Position numbers and translations under genes: made by a program. This document shows positions 1-6,361 of a stretch of DNA of 6,361 nucleotides, one piece after another. The stretch's first letter is position 1, and each line of letters starts with the position of its first letter. Source of the DNA: DYMC01 sp035406705 (GTDB lineage: Bacteria; Verrucomicrobiota; Lentisphaeria; Victivallales; GWF2-50-93); the NCBI GenBank assembly GCA_964426675.1, contig CAYRRM010000082.1, forward strand, positions 1-6,361. Direction: 5' to 3'. The notes under the pieces are model-generated. The model ran no database searches. It worked only from the letters and a program-made list of their open reading frames with translations, and had not been told where the DNA came from.

Positions 1-32
1 AATGTGTATAATTTATATAAAAACCCCTCACT

Positions 33-47
33 CCTCTTGTTCAGAGG
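33..47 (+). other. Small hairpin in the leader, upstream of the promoter
   Basis: CCTCT (33-37) and AGAGG (43-47) are perfect complements around a 5-base loop. No T-run follows, so it does not look like an intrinsic terminator for a gene to the left. It lies just before the putative -35 box. It could be an operator-like inverted repeat or chance; a 5-bp stem is weak evidence either way. Confidence 0.2.
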
Positions 48-59
48 TCTCATATCAAT

Positions 60-89
60 TTGACTTTTATAATTAGTAAGAAATACAAT
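60..89 (+). promoter_or_regulatory. Putative sigma70-type promoter of the three-gene operon
   Basis: A -35 box TTGACT (60-65) lies 18 bases before a -10 box TACAAT (84-89). Each box differs from consensus at one position. Transcription would begin near 95-98. That would leave an ATG at 94 at or before the transcript's 5' end and give a leader of about 35 bases before the ATG at 133, which has its own ribosome binding site. No comparable promoter was noticed in the 13- and 23-base gaps downstream, which fits one transcript for all three genes. The surroundings are AT-rich, so chance matches are possible. Confidence 0.5.
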
Positions 90-120
90 CAAAATGTTTT
101 TAATTTATCCTATTAATTTT

Positions 121-126
121 AAAGGA
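121..126 (+). promoter_or_regulatory. Ribosome binding site that decides the DLP-A start
   Basis: AAAGGA ends six bases before the ATG at 133, which is good Shine-Dalgarno spacing. The earlier in-frame ATG at 94 is preceded only by A-rich sequence with no purine-rich GG core. This is the main reason for starting DLP-A at 133. Confidence 0.65.
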
Positions 127-132
127 TATCTT

Positions 133-2385
133 ATGAATGGAGAAAATTTTAGGGATAATGTTGAGGGAATAAAAAAAATTGTAGAATCATTGCAGGATGA
201 GATAACGAACACAGATATAAAGATAAATTCCTATGTAAAATCAAAAGATTTTATTGCTTCAAAAGAAATTAATCATTTTTTAAGTGTATGGAAAGAATTT
301 CAAACCACAATAACAAATGACTGTGAACGATGTAAAAAAATAATAGATACGCCATTATATATCGGGGTTATAGGCCATTTTTCACACGGCAAATCCAGTT
401 TAATAAATGCCCTTATAACGCATCCTAAAAGCGATTATGAAATTTTGCCTACCGGAGAGAGTATCGTTACATCAAAAGTTACGCTTATACAGTTTACAGA
501 AGGTACAGATATAGAGCGGTTCGGATGCAAAAAAGAGGGAGAAATGGGATTTATTCATGATGATGAATTTAAAACATTGGTAGCCGGAAAGAAGCAAAAT
601 CCATGGGATTATTTTTCTATTAATATAGGATATGAAAAAAGTGTAGATGAAAAATTATTTCAATCTCTTTCTAATTACAATATATGCTTTTTTGATACAC
701 CAGGACTTGCCAGTTCTTATTGGAGTGACCGAAGTGAATTGCAGGACTGGTTAGAAACTTTTGATGTCATTCTCCTGTGTATTGATGGGACAAACATTAA
801 TTCAAAGATTTCCGCTATACTATCAGAAACACTTGCCATGTGCAAAGGAATACTTGTAATTCCAATCATTACAAAGTGGGACCTATGGAATAAGTCTTCC
901 GAGTATAAGGGAATAAAAGAGGAATTCCTCGCTCGTCAGAAAGCCAAAGATCTAATAAAACAATATCTCCCTTTATTAAATGAATCTTTGGAAAAAGGCT
1001 TGATTTATTTTGTTTCTGCGAGAAATTACCATGAATTAAAAGAAGTTCCCACTGAATTGTCCTCAGATTATACGGAATATTGGAATATTGACCAGGTCCG
1101 TAGAGAAATTGCAAGACTCGTTATAGAAGAAAGAAACACACTTTTAACACCACGAAAAAAGACTGCAAAATTAGTTGAAAAACGGACTAAGGAAGTTCTT
1201 GATAGTATAAATGACCTCATAAATGATTTTGAAAAATTCCATACTCAATGTGAAGAAGCCCTTCCATCTTTTTATCTAAAGTCAGAGACACTGCAATTGT
1301 TAAGTAATGGTTATGAGGAATTTGAACGAAGAGCAAAAGAAAAATGTATAAACATATCGAATACATTATCAGGTATTATTCAGGATGGAACTAATTCTAT
1401 CACTGATTACTCACAAATAGGTGGTACCCAATCAGAAATAGAAAATAAAGTAGAGAATGCTAAAAAAAGTTTAATAGAGGAATATAAAGAAAGCAATATA
1501 GAACATTGGTTCAATGAAATACTTAGAAATCCGGTAATAAAAAAATTAAAAAGTTCTGTTGATAATGAAGAAGGTAGGAGAAAAATTGACGAATTAGATG
1601 AAAAAATGAAAGACCTTATTGAAGAATATAACCATTCTTTGTCTTCCCAAGAAATAGTATTTCAACCCGTAGAATATAAAGCTGTTTTACTTAAAGAAGT
1701 TGCAATTGAAAGTTTTAAAAATATCTTTACTGCATTAATTACATATATAAAAAAATTAATTTCAAGTATAGTTTCAATATTATCACCTATTGTTTTAAAT
1801 CCAATAGTAATGATTTACACTGCAATAATTGGATTTGTAATACTCTTAATTTATTCTTTGAGAGATAAAATAACAGAAATTCAAAAAAAAGCAGAAAATT
1901 ATTGGTGGCCTAAAAAGATGTTATATGAAGCCATTCTTACGCCTATAGTATGGATATTTGAGGGAATTACTGGAATTTTATCTTATGTATTTGGAGTGAT
2001 CAAATCATGTTTTCATTGGCTCTTTTCAAAAGTTATTTTTCCATACATGATTTGGATTTTGGGAATTTTATTCATCTTGTTTGTACTTGTATACCTTAGT
2101 TTCCTTAAAAAAGGATGGGATGAGGCAAAAAAGAGAGTTCTTGGTAGCGTAAAAGAGGCATTGCGGGCAAGATATTCATTCGAGATTGTAAAAAAAAGAA
2201 TAGAAGAGACACTACGTTTAAACTTCTTGAGTGATATGTCCGAAGAGATAACCGAAAATCTGAAAGATTTATTAGATGAAATACAAAGAGACGAAGTTAT
2301 ACTATTATATAAAGATTTTTCTAAGAAAAATTTAGGTATTAAACAAAAATTAACAGATATAAAAACAGGTCTTTTGAAAAAATAA
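133..2385 (+). CDS. Dynamin-like GTPase with two membrane blocks (DLP-A)
   Basis: This 750-residue protein is a bacterial dynamin-family large GTPase, a class that hydrolyses GTP to drive membrane tethering, fusion or remodelling. The G motifs are complete: P-loop GHFSHGKSS (81-89), switch I LPTGESIVT with the G2 threonine at 113, switch II DTPG (188-191), G4 TKWD (247-250) and G5 SAR (295-297). A charged, helix-rich stalk of probable coiled coil runs from about 345 to 525. Two hydrophobic blocks follow, at about 542-576 and 597-657, split by a charged linker (RDKITEIQKKAENYWWPKK). The second block is long enough for two passes or a re-entrant segment. A charged helical tail of about 90 residues ends the protein. 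No signal peptide is seen; the GTPase head should face the cytoplasm. The start at 133 is preferred over the in-frame ATG at 94, which would add 13 residues, because of the ribosome binding site and promoter positions. It is the first gene of an operon with a diverged paralogue 13 bases downstream. Family assignment is firm; a defence or membrane-repair role is inferred. Confidence 0.93.
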   Translation: MNGENFRDNVEGIKKIVESLQDEITNTDIKINSYVKSKDFIASKEINHFLSVWKEFQTTITNDCERCKKIIDTPLYIGVIGHFSHGKSSLINALITHPKSDYEILPTGESIVTSKVTLIQFTEGTDIERFGCKKEGEMGFIHDDEFKTLVAGKKQNPWDYFSINIGYEKSVDEKLFQSLSNYNICFFDTPGLASSYWSDRSELQDWLETFDVILLCIDGTNINSKISAILSETLAMCKGILVIPIITKWDLWNKSSEYKGIKEEFLARQKAKDLIKQYLPLLNESLEKGLIYFVSARNYHELKEVPTELSSDYTEYWNIDQVRREIARLVIEERNTLLTPRKKTAKLVEKRTKEVLDSINDLINDFEKFHTQCEEALPSFYLKSETLQLLSNGYEEFERRAKEKCINISNTLSGIIQDGTNSITDYSQIGGTQSEIENKVENAKKSLIEEYKESNIEHWFNEILRNPVIKKLKSSVDNEEGRRKIDELDEKMKDLIEEYNHSLSSQEIVFQPVEYKAVLLKEVAIESFKNIFTALITYIKKLISSIVSILSPIVLNPIVMIYTAIIGFVILLIYSLRDKITEIQKKAENYWWPKKMLYEAILTPIVWIFEGITGILSYVFGVIKSCFHWLFSKVIFPYMIWILGILFILFVLVYLSFLKKGWDEAKKRVLGSVKEALRARYSFEIVKKRIEETLRLNFLSDMSEEITENLKDLLDEIQRDEVILLYKDFSKKNLGIKQKLTDIKTGLLKK

Positions 2386-2391
2386 AAGGAG
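2386..2391 (+). promoter_or_regulatory. Strong ribosome binding site of DLP-B
   Basis: AAGGAG starts immediately after the TAA of DLP-A (2383-2385) and ends seven bases before the ATG at 2399. It is the best Shine-Dalgarno in the window. It fixes the DLP-B start and suggests efficient reinitiation or coupled translation of the pair. Confidence 0.8.
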
Positions 2392-2398
2392 AACACAA

Positions 2399-4447
2399 AT
2401 GGAAACAAAGGATTTAAATCAACTGTTTAATGATATTAAAAAAATTATAGTTGAGGACAATCTAACACAACAGGTAAACAATATAAAAAGAAGTATTGAG
2501 AGTTTAAAGAATACAGAATTTTATCAGGAACTTCAGAAAATATTTATGTCCTGTGAATACAACTTAAAAGAAGCCCGAGAAATGGTAGAAAAGGCAATTA
2601 ATGCCCCTATTTATGCAGGTGTCATTGGACATTATTCTCACGGGAAATCCTCATTATTAAACGCTATGTTGTTGAACCAAGATGATAAAGAGGATGGACT
2701 GCTTCCTATTGGTGATGGTGTTGTTACAGGAATGCCTACTTTAATTCAATTTAAAGATGATAATGAAGGACATGAATTTTATATGGTTTATCCAGATGGT
2801 TCGGATGAATCTATAAGTGAAGAACAATATAAACAGTTAGTAACTCAAAGGGGAACCACACAGATAACTAATGTGAAATATTTCCGAATCCGATTATCTG
2901 CAAAAAAATTAGCAGGAGGAGGACATATTTTTAAGAATATGGCAAACAATAATATAGAACTTTTAGATACACCTGGTTTGGGCGGACCTTACTGGAAGGA
3001 TAAGGAAGCTCTCAGGGAATGGGTTGAGGAATTTAAACTACTTATATTGTGTATAAAATCCACAGAAATTAATCAAAGGGTAGCAGACCAGGTGAACCCT
3101 TTCCTTAAATTGACTTCGAATCCTGTTATTGTTACTCTTACTTTCTGGGATAAATGGAAGGATGGAGAAGATTATTCAGGGATAAAAGAGGAATATGATG
3201 CAAGGAAAAAAGCGAAAGATTTGATTATAAGATACTTTCCGACATTAGAAAATTGCGTAGAAGAAGACCGTATAATTTTCTGTTCTGCAAAGGGATATTT
3301 TCAAGATAGCAAAATGACTTTATCTAAAGGAATGGAGGAGTTCTTTACTGAACAATGGAATATAGATAATGTCCGGAATGTCCTTAGTAACTATGTTACC
3401 TTAAAAAAAATTGATATATTAAAATCTTCCCCCAGCAAGACATCATTTTTAGCAAAAAGTAAAAAAGAGGGGGTACTTAAAAGTGGCGATAAATTGTTAA
3501 GAAATTATAAGGATCTCCGCGATAAACTATTAGAAATATCTGATAAATTGAAACCCTCTCCAAAAATTTTTAAGGATATTAAAGAGAAATTTTTAAAGAA
3601 AGCAAAAGATGAATTGCAAACTTTACTTCATAATGAAATTATAGCTTTTGAATCACAATTCCAGAAGGAGTTAAAGAAACAAGAAACACCACCAGAAACA
3701 CTCGTGGAAAATTACAACAATGACTTCAGACATAAGATAAATAAAAAGATTAAGGAATACAACAATACTCTTCAGGAATTAACAGAAAAAGAGATTATAA
3801 AAGAAATAGAAAGATATGTAAAGCGAGAAAAAACAGCGATAAACCCCGAACAAATCGATGAATTAGAAAATGAGATTAAAGAGGATATCATAAAAGATTT
3901 CATTGAAGAATTGAATAATTTCTTTAATAAAACAAATATATTCGTATTAGATAATAGTATTATAGACATAGAAAGAGCGAAAGATAATCTTAATATATTC
4001 GTAAATGGAATAAAAAAATACTTTTTACTACCCATAATAGGTATTGCATGTTTAATCCTGTCTATTATTCTTATGCAATTTGGTAAGATTGATCAAAAAA
4101 TTGTTATATCTACTCTTATTATTACATGTATTAGTATATTATTACCATATTTTATAGAGAAGTGGTTTGATACTGAAAGACTTAAAGAAGAAAAAAGAAA
4201 AAGAATAAAACAGTTGATTAAAGATAATTCTAAGGAGGAATTAGAAAAAAGACTAAATAAAGTTGAATCTATGTTAGAAGATAGAGTAACCAAGATATAT
4301 GATTTAATAGATAATACATTGGGTTCAGCCCAAGGAGAACAGTCAGAAACTATAAAACAAATAAAGAGTATGTCACGGGGTGAAGGAGTAACCTCTATAA
4401 TTAACAATCTCGAACTGATTCTTGAAGAATTAAAACAAATGAAATAA
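2399..4447 (+). CDS. Second dynamin-like GTPase, atypical G4, two-helix membrane hairpin (DLP-B)
   Basis: This 682-residue protein is a diverged paralogue of DLP-A. The P-loop is GHYSHGKSS (77-85), switch I LPIGDGVVT with the G2 threonine at 110, switch II DTPG (190-193) and G5 SAK (296-298). The G4 site reads TFWD (248-251), where the family has N/TKxD, so the lysine that normally packs on the guanine ring is phenylalanine. The alignment is secure because flanking residues match DLP-A, including a nearly shared block at 259-283. A long charged helical stalk (about 335-535) leads to two close hydrophobic helices, about 542-561 and 568-586, joined by a short polar turn. This is a mitofusin-like hairpin that would put both ends of the protein in the cytoplasm. 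A strongly charged probable coiled coil (588-682) ends it. It probably works with DLP-A as a heterotypic pair, as known for tandem bacterial dynamins. Whether it hydrolyses GTP or acts as a binding-impaired regulatory partner cannot be told from sequence. Confidence 0.93.
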   Translation: METKDLNQLFNDIKKIIVEDNLTQQVNNIKRSIESLKNTEFYQELQKIFMSCEYNLKEAREMVEKAINAPIYAGVIGHYSHGKSSLLNAMLLNQDDKEDGLLPIGDGVVTGMPTLIQFKDDNEGHEFYMVYPDGSDESISEEQYKQLVTQRGTTQITNVKYFRIRLSAKKLAGGGHIFKNMANNNIELLDTPGLGGPYWKDKEALREWVEEFKLLILCIKSTEINQRVADQVNPFLKLTSNPVIVTLTFWDKWKDGEDYSGIKEEYDARKKAKDLIIRYFPTLENCVEEDRIIFCSAKGYFQDSKMTLSKGMEEFFTEQWNIDNVRNVLSNYVTLKKIDILKSSPSKTSFLAKSKKEGVLKSGDKLLRNYKDLRDKLLEISDKLKPSPKIFKDIKEKFLKKAKDELQTLLHNEIIAFESQFQKELKKQETPPETLVENYNNDFRHKINKKIKEYNNTLQELTEKEIIKEIERYVKREKTAINPEQIDELENEIKEDIIKDFIEELNNFFNKTNIFVLDNSIIDIERAKDNLNIFVNGIKKYFLLPIIGIACLILSIILMQFGKIDQKIVISTLIITCISILLPYFIEKWFDTERLKEEKRKRIKQLIKDNSKEELEKRLNKVESMLEDRVTKIYDLIDNTLGSAQGEQSETIKQIKSMSRGEGVTSIINNLELILEELKQMK

Positions 4448-4456
4448 ATATTTGCG

Positions 4457-4461
4457 TAAGG
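4457..4461 (+). promoter_or_regulatory. Weak ribosome binding site of protein C
   Basis: TAAGG lies nine bases before the ATG at 4471. A rival AAAGG (4501-4505) lies seven bases before an in-frame ATG at 4513, which would shorten protein C by 14 residues. The two sites are about equally good, so the start is not settled. The upstream one is kept because it leaves only 23 bases after DLP-B, in line with the tight operon. Confidence 0.45.
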
Positions 4462-4470
4462 TACAGAACT

Positions 4471-6165
4471 ATGTCAAGTAGAAATGAAATAGATACAATT
4501 AAAGGCATATCAATGTATTTTAACTGGGGATTGGCATTATTAAAACGGATATTACCCACAGATATTTCCCCTGGAGAATTGAAGGAGGCGAAGAAGGCTG
4601 ACTCGATTACAAACTTATTAATACTAGAATTCTTAGACGCTACGACATGCTTTATTAGTAAGCAATATATGAAGGACCCACAGTTAAAGTATATTTCATC
4701 GAGTAAGGAACGATGGTTTTCGTGTGTTCTATTAGGTGATAACTGGAGGTCTGTACTCAAGGGTATTTTTAACAAAGAGCTTAACAAAAAACTAAATAAA
4801 GCCAATTGTATTATTTTTGATTTTGCTACTACAGATGGAGAAGGTATAGATATTACTTTTAAGGAAAAAATGATAGTTAATAAAGAGAATTATTATGCAT
4901 TTAAGAATCAGATAATTGACAAATTTGGAATAAAAGTTATTGAATATAAACCAGAGAATTATGACCCCAATGAAGGTAATTTAATACTTGACAAAAAAGA
5001 CCTAACAATAACATGTGATTCCACAAATGTTCAACCCTTATGGGGTGAAGGTAAACCTCCGTTTTGGTTATATAATGCCCTTGATTGGGATACTGTTGAT
5101 AAGATTAAAATAAAAATAATAGATGAAGAATCAAATAATCCGTTTACATTAAAATCAATAATAAACAAAATAGTTGTGTATCCGGATTGTCCTACGGAGT
5201 GGAGGGATTTTAATTCTGGTAATAAGTCTCTGGAAATCATTGAAAATCAAATTGAAAAAAGAATCTGTGATTTTTTTATCTATTTGACAATATCTGGTGA
5301 AGGTGAGAACTGGTATCCCTTATTAAACTCAGCAATAGAAAAAACTATAGAGCAATGGAGACCATTTTTAAATTATATAAATAAAATCTCTCCTGATAGG
5401 TCGAATTCTTATAAAAAGACATTGCTAAAACGGTATTTTGCTCTACCGGAATCGTTAACAATACGAGCTGAATCTGAGTATAAGAATCTAATAGATTATC
5501 TTTTTATATTAAACAAAGAAGAGATGGTACAAGATAAGAATTTTATATTACCTGCTACGGATGAATCGTTAAATTTTATTTTGAAAAGAATTGGGGATCC
5601 AGATTACATCCGTTCTTCTGTATCACTTATAAAAGAAATGATTCAATCGTTAAAAGATAAACTAAAAAATAAAATTCAGGGAGGAGAATTTGTTTTAATG
5701 TTTATTGACTACCTTGAAAAAAATATATCTTTTGTGGAAGAGTTAAATACTTTTTATGAAGAATTAATACAACAAATAGATGAATGGTTTCTTGGTTTTT
5801 TGCAGGATGTCAGGCAAGAAAAATTTGAAAAGATTACCCAATACATAGTCTCGTTGTTATTAAAAGAAAAAGATAATAACCTCCGTCAAAAGATAGTCGC
5901 TTTTTTGATGTATAGAAATAAAATTTTTGATGTTATTCCCGACATTTATGAATCCGGAGATATAGATGATAGATATGCTGCGGTAAATCTTATTCTCTAT
6001 CTTAAAGAAAACAAATGTGATGTTCCTGATGCTATTCTTAATTGGGCTGAATCAGAAAAGGTTAGGGCAGAATATATGCTTGGAAATGAAATGTGCAATT
6101 CTATAAAATCAAGATTAGATGAGATTGAAAAAAGTTTAGAAAATATCATAAAGAAAAAGCCATAA
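4471..6165 (+). CDS. Unrecognised 564-residue soluble protein, third gene of the dynamin operon (protein C)
   Basis: I do not recognise this family. No signal peptide, membrane helix, P-loop, zinc-binding cysteine cluster or nuclease or protease signature was found. Three parts can be seen. Residues 1-105 are mostly helical. Residues about 110-245 are strand-rich, with short alternating segments (CIIFDF at 113-118, IDITF at 126-130, then LTITCD and KIKIKI) and an acidic DGEG loop at 122-125. Residues 250-564 are almost wholly helical. Near the C-terminus, DIDDRYAAVNLILYL (497-511) has the D-x-R-x-A spacing of a HEAT-type helical repeat, and a charged helix ends the protein. It lies 23 bases after DLP-B on the same strand, with no promoter or terminator seen between, so it should be made with the two GTPases. 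The likely role, by inference only, is a cytoplasmic adaptor, sensor or effector for the dynamin pair. The reading frame is convincing: long, uninterrupted and of the same AT-rich codon use as its neighbours. An alternative start at 4513 is possible. Confidence 0.88.
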   Translation: MSSRNEIDTIKGISMYFNWGLALLKRILPTDISPGELKEAKKADSITNLLILEFLDATTCFISKQYMKDPQLKYISSSKERWFSCVLLGDNWRSVLKGIFNKELNKKLNKANCIIFDFATTDGEGIDITFKEKMIVNKENYYAFKNQIIDKFGIKVIEYKPENYDPNEGNLILDKKDLTITCDSTNVQPLWGEGKPPFWLYNALDWDTVDKIKIKIIDEESNNPFTLKSIINKIVVYPDCPTEWRDFNSGNKSLEIIENQIEKRICDFFIYLTISGEGENWYPLLNSAIEKTIEQWRPFLNYINKISPDRSNSYKKTLLKRYFALPESLTIRAESEYKNLIDYLFILNKEEMVQDKNFILPATDESLNFILKRIGDPDYIRSSVSLIKEMIQSLKDKLKNKIQGGEFVLMFIDYLEKNISFVEELNTFYEELIQQIDEWFLGFLQDVRQEKFEKITQYIVSLLLKEKDNNLRQKIVAFLMYRNKIFDVIPDIYESGDIDDRYAAVNLILYLKENKCDVPDAILNWAESEKVRAEYMLGNEMCNSIKSRLDEIEKSLENIIKKKP

Positions 6166-6251
6166 ATTCTAAGCACAAAAGCGATTAATATATAATATTC
6201 CGAGCAAAAGTACTCTATTCTATATTTTGTAATGTAAACAGATGATGGTAT
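6166..6251. other. AT-rich convergent intergenic gap without a clear terminator
   Basis: This gap separates the end of protein C from the end of the minus-strand gene, so two transcripts converge here. It holds an AT-only inverted repeat AATAT-ATA-ATATT (6187-6199) and a weak CAAAA/TTTTG pairing (6205-6229). Neither has a GC-rich stem followed by a T-run, so no intrinsic terminator can be called. No ORF, RNA gene or repeat array was seen. Confidence 0.4.
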
Positions 6252-6361
6252 TTATTTTTCCTTTCCAAACACATTTTTTATTGCTTGAAGGTAGGCGTAG
6301 CCGTGGTTGGTGTCGGGTTCGAGGTAACTGCCTTCGGTCCATTCGTTCCATGCATTGATGG
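6252..6361 (-). CDS. C-terminal end of a WbsX/GH99-like glycan enzyme (partial)
   Basis: The reverse strand reads 35 codons to a TAA at 6254-6252; the rest of the gene lies beyond the right edge. The fragment contains INAWNEWTEGSYLEPD followed by a GYAYLQAIKN helix. This matches the conserved C-terminal signature NAWNEWxEGxxLEPD of the WbsX family (Pfam Glyco_tran_WbsX), whose fold resembles glycoside hydrolase family 99. Such genes usually sit in polysaccharide or O-antigen loci. The gene converges on the dynamin operon and shares no promoter with it, so a functional link is unlikely. Its codons favour C in third position (TAC, CTC, CCC, GAC, ACC, GGC) and it is far richer in GC than the operon, which suggests different ancestry. 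The family call is good for so short a piece; the substrate cannot be given. Confidence 0.8.
   Translation of the reverse strand, partial: INAWNEWTEGSYLEPDTNHGYAYLQAIKNVFGKEK

Noticed and set aside
77..85. Idea that GHxSHGKS marks a translation-factor GTPase, which has GHVDHGKT
   Set aside because: P-loop coordinates are in DLP-B residues. The resemblance is limited to the P-loop. Length, long stalks, membrane segments, the DTPG switch II (translation factors have DxPGH) and the missing NKxD all point to the dynamin family.
94..132. In-frame N-terminal extension of DLP-A from the ATG at 94
   Set aside because: It has no ribosome binding site and sits at the predicted transcription start. 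The ATG at 133 has AAAGGA at good spacing.
2013..2408. 131-codon antisense frame opposite the end of DLP-A, Phe/Ser-rich
   Set aside because: It is rich in Phe and Ser because it mirrors Lys/Glu-rich coding sequence. It has no supporting start signal or domain.
4401..4805. 134-codon antisense reading frame across the DLP-B/protein C junction
   Set aside because: It overlaps two well-supported genes on the other strand, has a composition expected of a shadow frame, and shows no recognisable domain.
6187..6229. Possible bidirectional terminator after protein C
   Set aside because: The AATAT/ATATT and CAAAA/TTTTG pairings are AT-only and short and lack a T-run directly after a stable stem, so they are described only as part of the gap.
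1..6361. CRISPR array, tRNA/rRNA genes, insertion sequence or attachment-site repeats
   Set aside because: No regularly spaced repeats, cloverleaf-like GC-rich segments, transposase-like frames or paired terminal repeats were seen on either strand.

Overview
The window is an AT-rich bacterial segment carrying one compact plus-strand operon of three genes. To the right it meets the 3' end of an unrelated minus-strand gene. By eye the operon is about 30% GC (sampled 60-base lines range from 15% to 37%). The three genes are preceded by recognisable Shine-Dalgarno sequences, so the host initiates in the usual bacterial way, but I cannot assign a phylum. The right-end gene is much richer in GC (34 of the last 61 bases, about 56%) and prefers C-ending codons. 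The AT-rich operon may therefore be an acquired block sitting beside host genes.

Layout: 1-132 is a leader with a small hairpin (33-47), a sigma70-like promoter (60-89) and a ribosome binding site (121-126). Positions 133-2385 encode a 750-residue membrane-anchored dynamin-like GTPase (here DLP-A). After 13 bases, 2399-4447 encode a second, diverged 682-residue dynamin-like GTPase (DLP-B). After 23 bases, 4471-6165 encode a 564-residue soluble protein that I do not recognise (protein C). An 86-base AT-rich gap (6166-6251) follows. Positions 6252-6361 hold the last 35 codons of a minus-strand WbsX/GH99-like glycan enzyme.

DLP-A and DLP-B are clear paralogues. They share a GHxSHGKSS P-loop, an LPxGxxxVT switch I, a DTPGLxxxYWxD switch II and a near-identical block just after G4. 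They differ in two ways. DLP-B has lost the G4 lysine (TFWD instead of TKWD). Their membrane segments are also built differently: two long hydrophobic blocks in A, a tight two-helix hairpin in B. Tandem unequal bacterial dynamins are known to act as heterotypic pairs that tether or remodel membranes (Campylobacter DLP1/DLP2, the Leo proteins), and Leo-type pairs have been described as anti-phage systems (Eleos). The most plausible reading is a two-dynamin membrane-acting machine with a dedicated third component, possibly for defence. That function is inferred from family and context; the sequence does not show it directly.
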